Source of the DNA: a bacterium
GTDB taxonomy: Bacteria > Planctomycetota > UBA1135 > GCA-002686595
Reading direction: 5' to 3'
Length of the DNA stretch: 36,658 nucleotides
NCBI GenBank assembly: GCA_030426745.1
Contig: JAUHYB010000004.1
Span: forward strand, 1 to 36,658
Positions 16,425 to 23,639 of this stretch are shown in pieces. The translations under genes were made by a program, and so were the position numbers. The notes beneath the pieces were generated by a model, which ran no database searches, had not been told where the DNA came from, and saw nothing but the letters and a program-made list of their open reading frames with translations. The first letter of the stretch is position 1, and each line of letters opens with the position of its first letter.

Positions 16425-17372
16425 GTGAGCTGGGACGAGGACGACCTGCACCGCTGGCTCGCGCGCGCTTCGGCGCCGCGCGCGCTGGTCGGTTCGTGGG
16501 GACACGACGCGGCGGTGACGACGCGGCCGAAGGGTCGGCTGGTGTCGTGCCACGACCAGTGCGTCGAGGGCGTGCACGCGGACGTCGGCGTGAAGCCGGA
16601 GGCGTTCGGCGGCAAGGCCGTGCGCCGCGCGCTGTCCGACCTCGCCGCGACGGCGGCGACGGCGCGCGGCGTGTTGCTCGGGCTGTCGGCGCCGCGCGAG
16701 CGCTCCGAGCGGTGGATGCGCGGCGTGTTGACGGGCGCGCGACGCGCCGCGGTCGAGTGCGGCGCCGAGGTGTGGGGGGGCGACCTCGCCGCCGCGCCCG
16801 GCCCGGCGCGCCTGGGCGTCACCGCGCTCGGCGAGGTGCCGCTGCGCGGCAAGCCCGTCGGCCGCGACCGCGCGCGCGTCGGCCAGCTCGTCGTGTGCAC
16901 GGGTCCCGTCGGCGGGTCGATCCTGGGCCGCCACCTGCGCTTCACGCCGCGCCTCGACGCCGGGCGCCGCCTGGCCGCCGCGGGCGCGACGGCGATGATG
17001 GACGTCAGCGACGGGCTGGCGTGGGACCTCTTCCGCCTGGCGCGCGCGTCGCGCGTGCGGATCGAGCTCGAGCACGTCCCGGTGCACGACGACGCCCGCC
17101 GGCTGGCGCGGCGCCGCGGCCGACTGAAGCAGTCCGACGGGCGGGACGCGCTGTGGCACGCGCTGCACGACGGCGAGGACCACGAGTTGCTCGCGACCAT
17201 GATGCCGGCCGACGCCGAGCGCGCGGTCCGCGCCGCTCGCGCGCGCGGCGAGGCGTGGTCGGTCGTCGGGCGCGTCGCGCGGGGCGCGGGCCTGCGCCTC
17301 GTCGGCGACGCCGCCGGCGGCCCCGCGCGCGCCTGGTCCCCGGACGAAGGAGGGTGGCGACATGGCCGCTGA
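16425..17372 (+). CDS. thiL: Thiamine-monophosphate kinase
   Basis: Cytoplasmic kinase that phosphorylates thiamine monophosphate to the active cofactor thiamine diphosphate; 315 residues, the normal length. Motifs of the PurM/ThiL superfamily are in order: GHDAAV (usually GDDAAV, metal and nucleotide binding) near residue 26, the VEGVH segment, GGDLA, DVSDGLAWDL and GEDHELL. The His in GHDAAV replaces the first of the usual Asp residues, a change worth noting since the site binds magnesium. The GTG start is supported by the short distance to the GHDAAV motif that is typical of the family. Its end overlaps tsaE by 11 nt. Confidence 0.88.
   Translation: MSWDEDDLHRWLARASAPRALVGSWGHDAAVTTRPKGRLVSCHDQCVEGVHADVGVKPEAFGGKAVRRALSDLAATAATARGVLLGLSAPRERSERWMRGVLTGARRAAVECGAEVWGGDLAAAPGPARLGVTALGEVPLRGKPVGRDRARVGQLVVCTGPVGGSILGRHLRFTPRLDAGRRLAAAGATAMMDVSDGLAWDLFRLARASRVRIELEHVPVHDDARRLARRRGRLKQSDGRDALWHALHDGEDHELLATMMPADAERAVRAARARGEAWSVVGRVARGAGLRLVGDAAGGPARAWSPDEGGWRHGR
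17347..17354 (+). promoter_or_regulatory. Strong Shine-Dalgarno site of tsaE
   Basis: AAGGAGGG lies inside the end of thiL, 7 nt before the tsaE ATG, and matches the 16S rRNA tail closely. Such a clear site is rare in this window, where most starts rely on start/stop overlap or have no visible site. It decides the tsaE start at 17362. Confidence 0.7.
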
Positions 17373-17880
17373 ACGACGCTTCCTGTCGCGCGACCCGGAG
17401 GCCACGCTGGACCTCGCCGCGCGCCTCGGCGCCGCCTGCACGGGCGGCGAGTGCTTCGCGCTGGACGGCGACCTGGGCGCCGGCAAGACGACCTTCGTGC
17501 GCGGCCTCGCGCGCGGCCTGGGCGTCGACGGCCCGGTGACCAGCCCGACCTTCACGCTGATGCAGGAGTACGAGGGGCGCCTGCCGCTGCTGCACTTCGA
17601 CGCCTGGATGGAGGGGCGCGAGCGGTCCTTCCTGGCCGACGGCGGCGCCGAGGCGCTGACGCCGGACACGGTCCAGGCGATCGAGTGGTCGGCCCGCGTC
17701 GCCGACTGGCTGCCCGATCCGCACGTCGCGGTCGCGCTGGCCCACGAGGACGCCGAGGCCCGGCGGATCACCCTGCGCGTCGTCGGAGAGGGGCCCGTCG
17801 CCGCCCGCCTCGACGCGCTGCTCGCCGCGCTGGAGCCGCTGCCGGGGTCCGGTACGGACCTCCTGGAGGCCCTCCCGTGA
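17362..17880 (+). CDS. tsaE: tRNA threonylcarbamoyladenosine biosynthesis ATPase TsaE
   Basis: Cytoplasmic ATPase that works with TsaB and TsaD to place the t6A modification at position 37 of ANN-decoding tRNAs; 172 residues, within the family range. The P-loop GDLGAGKTT (Lys42) is followed by VTSPTFTLMQEY and LLHFDAWM, the switch and DxW-type motifs of TsaE. In many bacteria tsaE sits beside thiL or other housekeeping genes, as here. The start is set by a strong ribosome-binding site, and the gene ends 61 nt before the sigma-factor gene. Confidence 0.9.
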   Translation: MAAERRFLSRDPEATLDLAARLGAACTGGECFALDGDLGAGKTTFVRGLARGLGVDGPVTSPTFTLMQEYEGRLPLLHFDAWMEGRERSFLADGGAEALTPDTVQAIEWSARVADWLPDPHVAVALAHEDAEARRITLRVVGEGPVAARLDALLAALEPLPGSGTDLLEALP

Positions 17881-17888
17881 CCTCGCTC

Positions 17889-17930
17889 GGGTTCTCGGAT
17901 TCCCGTGAACCCGCGGCGGGACCCGCCGTT
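17889..17930 (+). promoter_or_regulatory. Candidate ECF-sigma promoter with overlapping inverted repeats
   Basis: TGAACC (17906-17911) and CGTT (17927-17930), 15 nt apart, match the -35 (GAAC-type) and -10 (CGT-type) pattern of ECF-sigma promoters. The -35 is inside an inverted repeat, GGGTTC (17889-17894) with GAACCC (17907-17912). A perfect 15-nt palindrome CGGCGGG-A-CCCGCCG (17914-17928) fills the spacer. The sigma gene starts 11 nt after the -10, so autoregulation is plausible. Confidence 0.4.
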
Positions 17931-17941
17931 GAGGGCCCGCG

Positions 17942-18517
17942 TTGAAGGACGCCAGGGACTTCGAGCCGGACCCTCTGGTGGCCCTCCAGCGAGGGGACCC
18001 GGGACCGTACGAGGACTGGGTGAAGCGGGACGCGGCGAGCTTCCTGGCCTTCTTCCGTCGCTTGGGGGCGACCCGTGCCGAGTCGGAGGACCTGGTCCAG
18101 GACGTCTTCTTGAAGGTCTTCCGCCACGCACAGAGCTACGAACCCACGGGGCGCTTCCGCGCCTTCGCGTTCCGCATCGCCCGCAACGCCTGGATCGACC
18201 ACCGGCGGCGCGGCGCCGCGCGGCCGCCCTCGGTCGCGGGCGGGGACACGGACGAGGACGGCGCGCCGCCTCCCGTGCCCGACGGCGGGCCCGGCCCGGT
18301 CGAGCGCGCCAGCCGCTCGGAGGAAGCCGGACGCGTCCAGGCCGCCCTCGACCAGCTCTCCGACGCGCACCGGCTCGTCTTCGAGCTCGGCGTCCAGCAG
18401 GAGCTCCCGTACGCGGAGATCTCCGACCTCCTCTCCATCCCCGTCGGGACCGTGAAGTCCCGTATGTTCCACGCCCTGCGCAAGCTGCGCGAGCTCCTCG
18501 AAGGAGACGCCTCGTGA
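17942..18517 (+). CDS. ECF-type RNA polymerase sigma factor
   Basis: A 191-residue sigma-70-family factor of the extracytoplasmic function type. Region 2 (about 25-90) includes SEDLVQDVFLKVFR and the -10-binding helix with FRIARNAWIDHRRRG. After a short Pro/Gly-rich linker (about 92-120), region 4 (about 128-185) contains a helix-turn-helix, YAEISDLLSIPVGTVKSRM, for -35 binding. Regions 1 and 3 are lacking, as expected. TTG 17942 is the first in-frame start after the preceding gene; no good ATG lies before region 2. It overlaps the next gene by 4 nt (GTGA), the usual arrangement of an ECF factor with its anti-sigma protein. The regulon cannot be deduced. Confidence 0.92.
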   Translation: MKDARDFEPDPLVALQRGDPGPYEDWVKRDAASFLAFFRRLGATRAESEDLVQDVFLKVFRHAQSYEPTGRFRAFAFRIARNAWIDHRRRGAARPPSVAGGDTDEDGAPPPVPDGGPGPVERASRSEEAGRVQAALDQLSDAHRLVFELGVQQELPYAEISDLLSIPVGTVKSRMFHALRKLRELLEGDAS

Positions 18518-19521
18518 CCCGACCCGACACGCCTCGGAACGACGACGACCTGCGTCGCTGGATCGACCGCGGAATGACCGCGGACGACGCCGGCGAGTGG
18601 GGGGCGTTCGTGGACGAGCTGCGCGCGGAGTCGCGCCTCGACGAGGTCGAGCTGCGTCGCGACGCCGCGCGCGTCGCCGAGGCGGTGCTGGACCGCACGG
18701 TGCGCGAGGACCTCGGGTGGCGCGGCGACCTGCGCCTCGTCACCGGCTTCGTGCGCCGGCGCCTGCGCTCGTCGGTGCTGCTGCGCGTCGCCGCCGCCAG
18801 CCTGCTCGTGCACCTCGTCGCGCTGCCGGTCCTGGCGGTGTACCGCATCATCACGGCCGAGCCCGAGCGCGACGGCTTCGTCGTCGACTTCGAGAAGCCG
18901 GGCGAGCTGCCGTTCGCCGAGCCGCGCGAGGAAGCGCTGCCGCTGGACGACGACGTCGCGCTGCCGGAACTCGAGAGCCTGGACGCGCCGTCGCTGGCGG
19001 CGCAGAACGAGCGCAACGCGGACCGCTGGTCCGTCTTCCGCCGCGGTGAGGAGCTGCGGTCGGTCGCGGAGTTCGCGTGGGACTCGGCGCTCGAGCGCCG
19101 CCTGGCCGCGCGCGCGTCCGCGCTGCTCGACGGCGTCGCGCCCCGCGGGGACGTGACCGTCGGCGGCGACCTCGAGCGCTTGCTGCGCGTCGAGGAGCAC
19201 CTGGACGCGCTGCTCTTCGGCGGCGTCGCGCGGCACGACGCCGCGGACCTCGCGTGGCTCGTCGAACAGGCCGCCGGCGACCCGCCGCGCGCCGCGCTGG
19301 CCGCCGCCGCGCTCGCCCGCGCCGCCCGCTACGGCGTCGCGCTGCCGGCCGGCGCCGACGCGGCGATCGCGCGCTTCGGTGACGCGGACTTCGCGCCCTT
19401 CGCGGACCTGGCGACGGCGGAGGGCGGCGCGCCGCTCTCGGCGGCCTACGTGCACGCCCTGCGCAGCGCCGCGCCCGCGGGCACGCTGTCGCCGGACCTC
19501 GACGCGCTGCTGGCCCGCTAG
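18514..19521 (+). CDS. Single-pass membrane protein, putative anti-sigma factor
   Basis: A 335-residue protein with a cytoplasmic helical N-terminus (1-85), one membrane helix at about 88-108, an acidic stretch (about 115-155) and an Ala/Leu/Arg-rich helical domain to the end. The topology and the GTGA overlap with the sigma gene suggest an anti-sigma factor whose N-terminus holds the sigma factor and whose outer domain senses a signal. The N-terminus has no clear HxxxCxxC zinc motif, so it would not be a ZAS-type anti-sigma, and sequence similarity was not recognised. The role is therefore inferred from position. The start is fixed by the overlap. Confidence 0.6.
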   Translation: MTRPDTPRNDDDLRRWIDRGMTADDAGEWGAFVDELRAESRLDEVELRRDAARVAEAVLDRTVREDLGWRGDLRLVTGFVRRRLRSSVLLRVAAASLLVHLVALPVLAVYRIITAEPERDGFVVDFEKPGELPFAEPREEALPLDDDVALPELESLDAPSLAAQNERNADRWSVFRRGEELRSVAEFAWDSALERRLAARASALLDGVAPRGDVTVGGDLERLLRVEEHLDALLFGGVARHDAADLAWLVEQAAGDPPRAALAAAALARAARYGVALPAGADAAIARFGDADFAPFADLATAEGGAPLSAAYVHALRSAAPAGTLSPDLDALLAR

Positions 19522-19528
19522 ACGGGCC
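19512..19528 (+). terminator. Hairpin across the stop codon of the anti-sigma candidate
   Basis: GGCCCG (19512-19517) pairs with CGGGCC (19523-19528) around a 5-nt loop that contains the TAG stop. No T-run follows. It could end the sigma operon before the tolC promoter candidate, but the stem is only 6 bp. Confidence 0.3.
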
Positions 19529-19575
19529 GCCTCCGAGTCCGCCCGCCGAGCGTGGAGCCCGGGCCGCGCTTGACC

Positions 19576-19581
19576 TATCCT
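19576..19581 (+). promoter_or_regulatory. Candidate -10 element of the tolC-type gene (leaderless)
   Basis: TATCCT ends 8 nt before the ATG at 19590, the same hexamer and nearly the same spacing as at thiL. TTGACC lies directly against it and cannot be its -35. Transcription would start at or within about one base of the ATG. Confidence 0.4.
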
Positions 19582-19589
19582 GCTCGGCC

Positions 19590-21170
19590 ATGTCCCCCTT
19601 CCGCACCCCCCGGTCGGCCGCGCTCGCGCTGCTGTTGTCGGCCGCCACCGTCGCCGCGCAGGACCCGGCGACGCCGCCCGAGCCGCTGTTCCAGGACGAC
19701 GACGTGACGGCCGAGGACGCCCGACCGCCGGTCGACGACGAGTCCGGCCTGGAGTCGTCGACGCGCGAGCTGGAGCTGACCGTGCAGTCCGCCGTCGCCA
19801 TCGCGCTGGTGAACGACATCGGCCTGCAGGTCGAGGGCCTGGCCGTCGAGGTCGCGCGCTTCGAGGCGCTGGGCAGCTGGGGCGCCTTCGACTGGGACTT
19901 CACCGCCGAGGGCAACTACGTCGACGGCAAGCAGAAGGGTGACACTGACCTGTCGGGCGCCGAGATCCTGAAGTTCGACACGGTCGGCTGGGGCCTCGAC
20001 CTGAACCGACCGCTGGAGTGGGGCGGCAACTTCAACGTCCGCCTGAACTCGGACACGACCGAGACGAACAACCAGTTCGCGCGCGCCAACCCGTCGACGA
20101 CGGACGTGCTGGCGGTGACCTACCGCCAACCGCTGCTGCGCGGCCTCGGGCGCGAACACGCGACGGCCGACCAGCAGGTCGCCGACGTGCAGTACGTGCA
20201 ACAGCTCGAGCGGCAACGCCAGGTGCGCCAGGACGTCGAGCGCCAGGTGCGCGACGCGTACTGGGACCTGGTGCTCCGCATCGAGCAGCTCGACGTCGCG
20301 CGCAAGGGCCTGGAGCTGGTCAGCGAGCAACTCGCGCGCGAACAGCGCCGGCTGGAGGTCGGCGTCGGCATCGAGGTCGACGTGCTCGAGGCGGAGGCGC
20401 AGGTCGCGATCCGCGAGGAACAGCTGCTGGAGGCGGACGTGAACGTGCGCGCCGCCGAGGACGCGCTGAAGCAGATCCTGTTCCCCGGCACCGACAGCGC
20501 CGTGTGGGAGACGCGGCTGCGCCCCGCGACGCCGCTGCCCGAGAGCACCGGGCCGGTCGAGCAGCCGCAGTGGACCGAGACGCTGACGGTCGCCGTCGAG
20601 AACCGGCCGGACCTGGCGCAGCAGCGCCAGGCGATCACGGCCGCCGAGCTCCTGCTGGACTTCGCGCGCAACGACGCGCGCGTCGGCCTGGACCTGAGCC
20701 TCGCGATGAGCGGCAACGGGTTCAGCGGCGAGCAGTCCGAGGCGCTGGAGGAGGCGCTGAGCTTCGAGTTCCCGACCTACTCCGCCGGCCTCGTCTTCAA
20801 CGCGCCGATCGGGAACCGTGCGCGTCGCAACGCGGAGCGTGCGGCTCGCGCACGCTTGCGGTCCGAGCGCCTCGTGTTCGACCAGCTCGAGTCGCAGGTC
20901 GCCGGCGAGGTCCGCGACGCCGTGCGGCAGGTCGCGTACCAGGCGAAGGCCGTCGACGCCGCGCAGCGCAGCCTCGCGGCCAGCCGCCGCCAGTACGAGG
21001 CGGAGCGCGCGCGACACGCCGAGGGCATCTCGACCGCCTTCCGCCTGCTGGAGTTCCAGAACCAGCTGGAAGAGGCCGCGCTGTCCGAGCGCGCCGCCCG
21101 CGTCGCGTACCAGAAAGCGCTGGTGGCGCTCCGCGCGGCCCAGGGCTTGCTGGGTGACGGTCGATGGTGA
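19590..21170 (+). CDS. TolC-family outer-membrane channel protein
   Basis: A 526-residue outer-membrane efflux protein expected to form a trimeric beta-barrel and periplasmic alpha-helical tunnel for efflux or type I secretion. A clean signal peptide ends after TVAAQ at about residue 22. The rest has the two-fold repeat of long Gln/Glu/Arg-rich helices typical of OEP proteins, for instance the VQYVQQLERQRQVRQDVERQ and QNQLEEAALSERAARV stretches, separated by strand segments such as GRGL and PLPES. Residues 25-55 are a Pro/Asp-rich extension. No membrane-fusion or inner-membrane pump gene is adjacent, so its partners lie elsewhere. The HEAT-repeat gene behind it overlaps by 7 nt. Confidence 0.85.
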   Translation: MSPFRTPRSAALALLLSAATVAAQDPATPPEPLFQDDDVTAEDARPPVDDESGLESSTRELELTVQSAVAIALVNDIGLQVEGLAVEVARFEALGSWGAFDWDFTAEGNYVDGKQKGDTDLSGAEILKFDTVGWGLDLNRPLEWGGNFNVRLNSDTTETNNQFARANPSTTDVLAVTYRQPLLRGLGREHATADQQVADVQYVQQLERQRQVRQDVERQVRDAYWDLVLRIEQLDVARKGLELVSEQLAREQRRLEVGVGIEVDVLEAEAQVAIREEQLLEADVNVRAAEDALKQILFPGTDSAVWETRLRPATPLPESTGPVEQPQWTETLTVAVENRPDLAQQRQAITAAELLLDFARNDARVGLDLSLAMSGNGFSGEQSEALEEALSFEFPTYSAGLVFNAPIGNRARRNAERAARARLRSERLVFDQLESQVAGEVRDAVRQVAYQAKAVDAAQRSLAASRRQYEAERARHAEGISTAFRLLEFQNQLEEAALSERAARVAYQKALVALRAAQGLLGDGRW

Positions 21171-22882
21171 CCCGAACGCTGAACGCCGCCCGCCGCCGCG
21201 CGGGCGCGCCGCTCGTCCTCCTCGCGCTCTCGCTGGCTCCCGCGGCGTCGCTGTCCTGCGGCGGGGCCGAGGACCCGGCGCCCGCGCCGCCCGGTACGTC
21301 GAGCGACGCCGCCGTCGACTGGACCGGCGACGACCGCCTGCGCGCGCTGCTCGAGACCGACTGCGTCCACGCCGGCGCCTTCACCGGCGACACGAGCAAC
21401 GTGTGGCCCGCGCTCGTCCGGCGCCTGTCCGACGCGCCGTCCAACGTGCTGCGGCACGTGAAGCTGCAGCTCGCCGACGCGGGTGAGGACGCGATCCCCG
21501 CGCTGGATCGCGCGTTCGCCGGCTGGTCGGAAGGCGTGTTCGACGCGTCCGCGATCCTGAACGGCCTCGGCGCGCTGCGGCTGTCCGACGCGCCGGGCGC
21601 ACGGGCGCTCTGCGCGCGCTACGTCGTGCACTCGAACGTCGAGATCCGCGTCGCCGCGGCGAAGGGGCTCGTGCGACACGCCGCGCCGGAGAACTACGAC
21701 CTCTTGCACGACCTGGTGTTCAGCGTCCACCCGTCACAGGCCTCGACGATCGAGGTGTTGCTGCAGGCGATGGCCGCCGCCGACGCGCCGCGCTTCCAGC
21801 GCGACCTGGCCGGCTGGATGCGCGCCGGCGAGCACCGGTGGTTCTGGACCGCGGGCCTCCCGATCGCGCTCGAGTCCGTCGACGACCGCACGGCGTCGCG
21901 CTTCGCGCTGGTCGCTGCGGAGGACCTGCCGCCCGTGTCCGCCGTCCGCTTGCTGGCGCTGCAGGCCGCCGACGGCGAGGCCGAGCCCGCCGCGGAGCTG
22001 CGCGCGGTGCTGGAGCAGGGCACGTTGCCCGAGCGCAGCGCCGCGCTGCTGACGCTGCCCTCGATCGACCGCCGCGAGTGGGCGATCCCCGTGCTGACCG
22101 GCGCGTCCGTCTCGTCGGAGCGCTCGCGCGCCGCGAGCACGCTCGGGCCCGTCGCGGACACGCCCGAGGCGCGCGACGCGTTGCGCGTGGCCCTGAACGA
22201 CCCGGACCGCGACGTGCGCCTGGCCGCCTTCGCCGCCTTGCTGTCGGTCGGCGACCCCGTCGCCGCGGACCGCGCCCTCGCGCTGTTCGGCGGCGCGCTG
22301 GGCGAGATCGAGCTGGCCAGCCTCGCGCTGCAGGACTCCTGGGACGCGAACCCCGGGCTGGCCGACCGCGTGCGCGCGTCGTTGCTCGAGCGCATCGACG
22401 AGCACGAGGGCGACCTGACCGCCGCGAAGTCGCGCTTGCAGGCGCTGGGCCTGGTGCCGGGCCGCGCGTCCGCCGAAGCGTTGATGGAGCGCGCCGCGCG
22501 CTATGCGCGGGCGGACGGGACACCGGTCACCGTGCAGGGACTCGACGCGCACCGCTGGTTCGCGCGCGCCGCCGGCAACGCGGGGCCCGACGCCCGCGCG
22601 TACCTCGCCGAGCTGTGGCGCGCCGAGACCGACGAGCTGCGTCGCATGGACCTGCTCGAGGCCGCCGGCGCCGCGCAGGACGACGCCGCGACCGACTTCC
22701 TGTTCGAGGTCGTCGAGGGCGAGCGCGCGACCGAGCACGAGCGCCTCCTGGCCGCCGAGTGGCTGGCGCGCCGCGGCCCCGCGCCGCGCGTGGCGCCGAC
22801 CTTGAAGCGCGCCGCGCTGCGCATGGAGGGCGCGCGGACGCGCCCCGCCATCGACTGTCTGCTCTGGACCTGGTACCGCTGA
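21164..22882 (+). CDS. Exported HEAT-repeat-like protein
   Basis: A 572-residue protein with an export signal whose core ends at SLSC; Cys near residue 32 may be lipidated, although the lipobox is imperfect. The remainder is a string of helical pairs with HEAT-type features, such as RVAAAKGLVRHA, DVRLAAFAALLSVGDP and EWLARRGPAPRVA, spread over about residues 60-570. This suggests a solenoid used for protein binding in the periplasm. No enzymatic motif is visible. The ATG at 21164 lies inside the end of the tolC-type gene, so the pair is probably coupled. HEAT-repeat exported proteins are frequent in planctomycetes. A second one lies at the right edge of the window. Confidence 0.7.
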   Translation: MVTRTLNAARRRAGAPLVLLALSLAPAASLSCGGAEDPAPAPPGTSSDAAVDWTGDDRLRALLETDCVHAGAFTGDTSNVWPALVRRLSDAPSNVLRHVKLQLADAGEDAIPALDRAFAGWSEGVFDASAILNGLGALRLSDAPGARALCARYVVHSNVEIRVAAAKGLVRHAAPENYDLLHDLVFSVHPSQASTIEVLLQAMAAADAPRFQRDLAGWMRAGEHRWFWTAGLPIALESVDDRTASRFALVAAEDLPPVSAVRLLALQAADGEAEPAAELRAVLEQGTLPERSAALLTLPSIDRREWAIPVLTGASVSSERSRAASTLGPVADTPEARDALRVALNDPDRDVRLAAFAALLSVGDPVAADRALALFGGALGEIELASLALQDSWDANPGLADRVRASLLERIDEHEGDLTAAKSRLQALGLVPGRASAEALMERAARYARADGTPVTVQGLDAHRWFARAAGNAGPDARAYLAELWRAETDELRRMDLLEAAGAAQDDAATDFLFEVVEGERATEHERLLAAEWLARRGPAPRVAPTLKRAALRMEGARTRPAIDCLLWTWYR

Positions 22883-22903
22883 CCGCGGGCTACAGGTCCG
22901 CGG
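22883..22903. terminator. Hairpin between convergent genes
   Basis: Two copies of CCGCGG (22883-22888 and 22898-22903) can form a 6-bp stem around a 9-nt loop. They flank the 7-nt gap between the stop codons of the HEAT gene and the minus-strand gene, so one hairpin could serve both strands. No T-run is present. Confidence 0.35.
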
Positions 22904-23495
22904 CGGCCGGCGGTTCCAGCGCGCGCCAGTCGCCGACCTCGGCCGGGCTGGGCGGGCGCGACGGACCGCTCCAGCGCGCGTCGCGGTTCGCGTCGCCGCA
23001 CAGCGACAGGTCCGCGCCGAGCCAGAACGCGCCCTGGCCGGTCCGGCCCTGCTCGACGGGCCACGCGCGCACGCCGGGGCCGCGCGGGCCCTCGACCAGC
23101 TCGAAGAGGTAGCCGTACCGCAGCAAGAGGCGCCCGTCGTCCAGCACGCGGGTGTCGGCCAGGCGGCGCTCGAGGAGCGCGGCGTCGTCGGACTCGTCCG
23201 CGAACAGCTCGCCCAGCCGCTCGGGGCGCGCGCCCTCGGCCGCGAAGACCTCGCCGCCGAGCACGTCCAGCGTGCGGAGCGCGTCGAGCTCGTTCTCGTG
23301 GATCGCCAGGCTGCGCAGCCGCGGCAGCGTCACCAGCACGACCAGCAACAGGATGCCCAGGATCGTCGCGCGGTCGACGTAGGGCCCGACGGCGCGCGTC
23401 AGGAGGCGCCCCAACGGACCGCGGCGCTCGCGCTTCCAGTCGGCCTGGTCGCCGGTCGCCTCGCCGGCGTGGTCGGGGACGAATTCGTGGCTCAT
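22890..23495 (-). CDS. Pilin-like single-pass membrane protein, unknown function
   Basis: A 201-residue protein with a cytoplasmic start of about 40 residues, one membrane helix (about 44-58, ATILGILLLVVLVTLPRL) and an extracytoplasmic domain. The helix followed by LPRLRSLAIHENELDALRT resembles the N-terminal segment of type IV pilins and type II secretion pseudopilins, and the C-terminal YGYLFELV and AFWLGADLSLCGDANRD stretches resemble the globular part of planctomycete pilin-like proteins. The G/FTxxE prepilin-peptidase site is absent, and the N-terminus is too long for a normal leader. It may be an anchored relative that is never processed. It ends head-on with the HEAT gene. Confidence 0.55.
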   Translation of the reverse strand: MSHEFVPDHAGEATGDQADWKRERRGPLGRLLTRAVGPYVDRATILGILLLVVLVTLPRLRSLAIHENELDALRTLDVLGGEVFAAEGARPERLGELFADESDDAALLERRLADTRVLDDGRLLLRYGYLFELVEGPRGPGVRAWPVEQGRTGQGAFWLGADLSLCGDANRDARWSGPSRPPSPAEVGDWRALEPPAAADL

Positions 23496-23622
23496 GCGCG
23501 CGCGGGGATCGGCTCGGTGGCGGCTCGGGCGGAGGGCGGGGAGTGCGTCGCGGCGCGTCCGCCGACGGACCGCGAGTGACGCGCGCGCGGCGGCGTCGTC
23601 GAGGCGATTCTGTCGAGCGCTG

Positions 23623-23631
23623 TGCTACGCT
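23623..23631 (+). promoter_or_regulatory. Candidate extended -10 element of the CCA/poly(A) gene
   Basis: TGC-TACGCT forms an extended -10 (TGn plus TAnnnT); the hexamer is 23626-23631 and ends 8 nt before the ATG at 23640. Transcription would begin at or next to the start codon. It lies in the 144-nt divergent gap between the pilin-like gene and this gene. Confidence 0.4.
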
Positions 23632-23639
23632 TCAACACG

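Noticed and set aside
19570-19575. TTGACC as a -35 element of the tolC-type gene
   Set aside because: It touches the -10 candidate directly; no TAnnnT lies 16-18 nt downstream of it.
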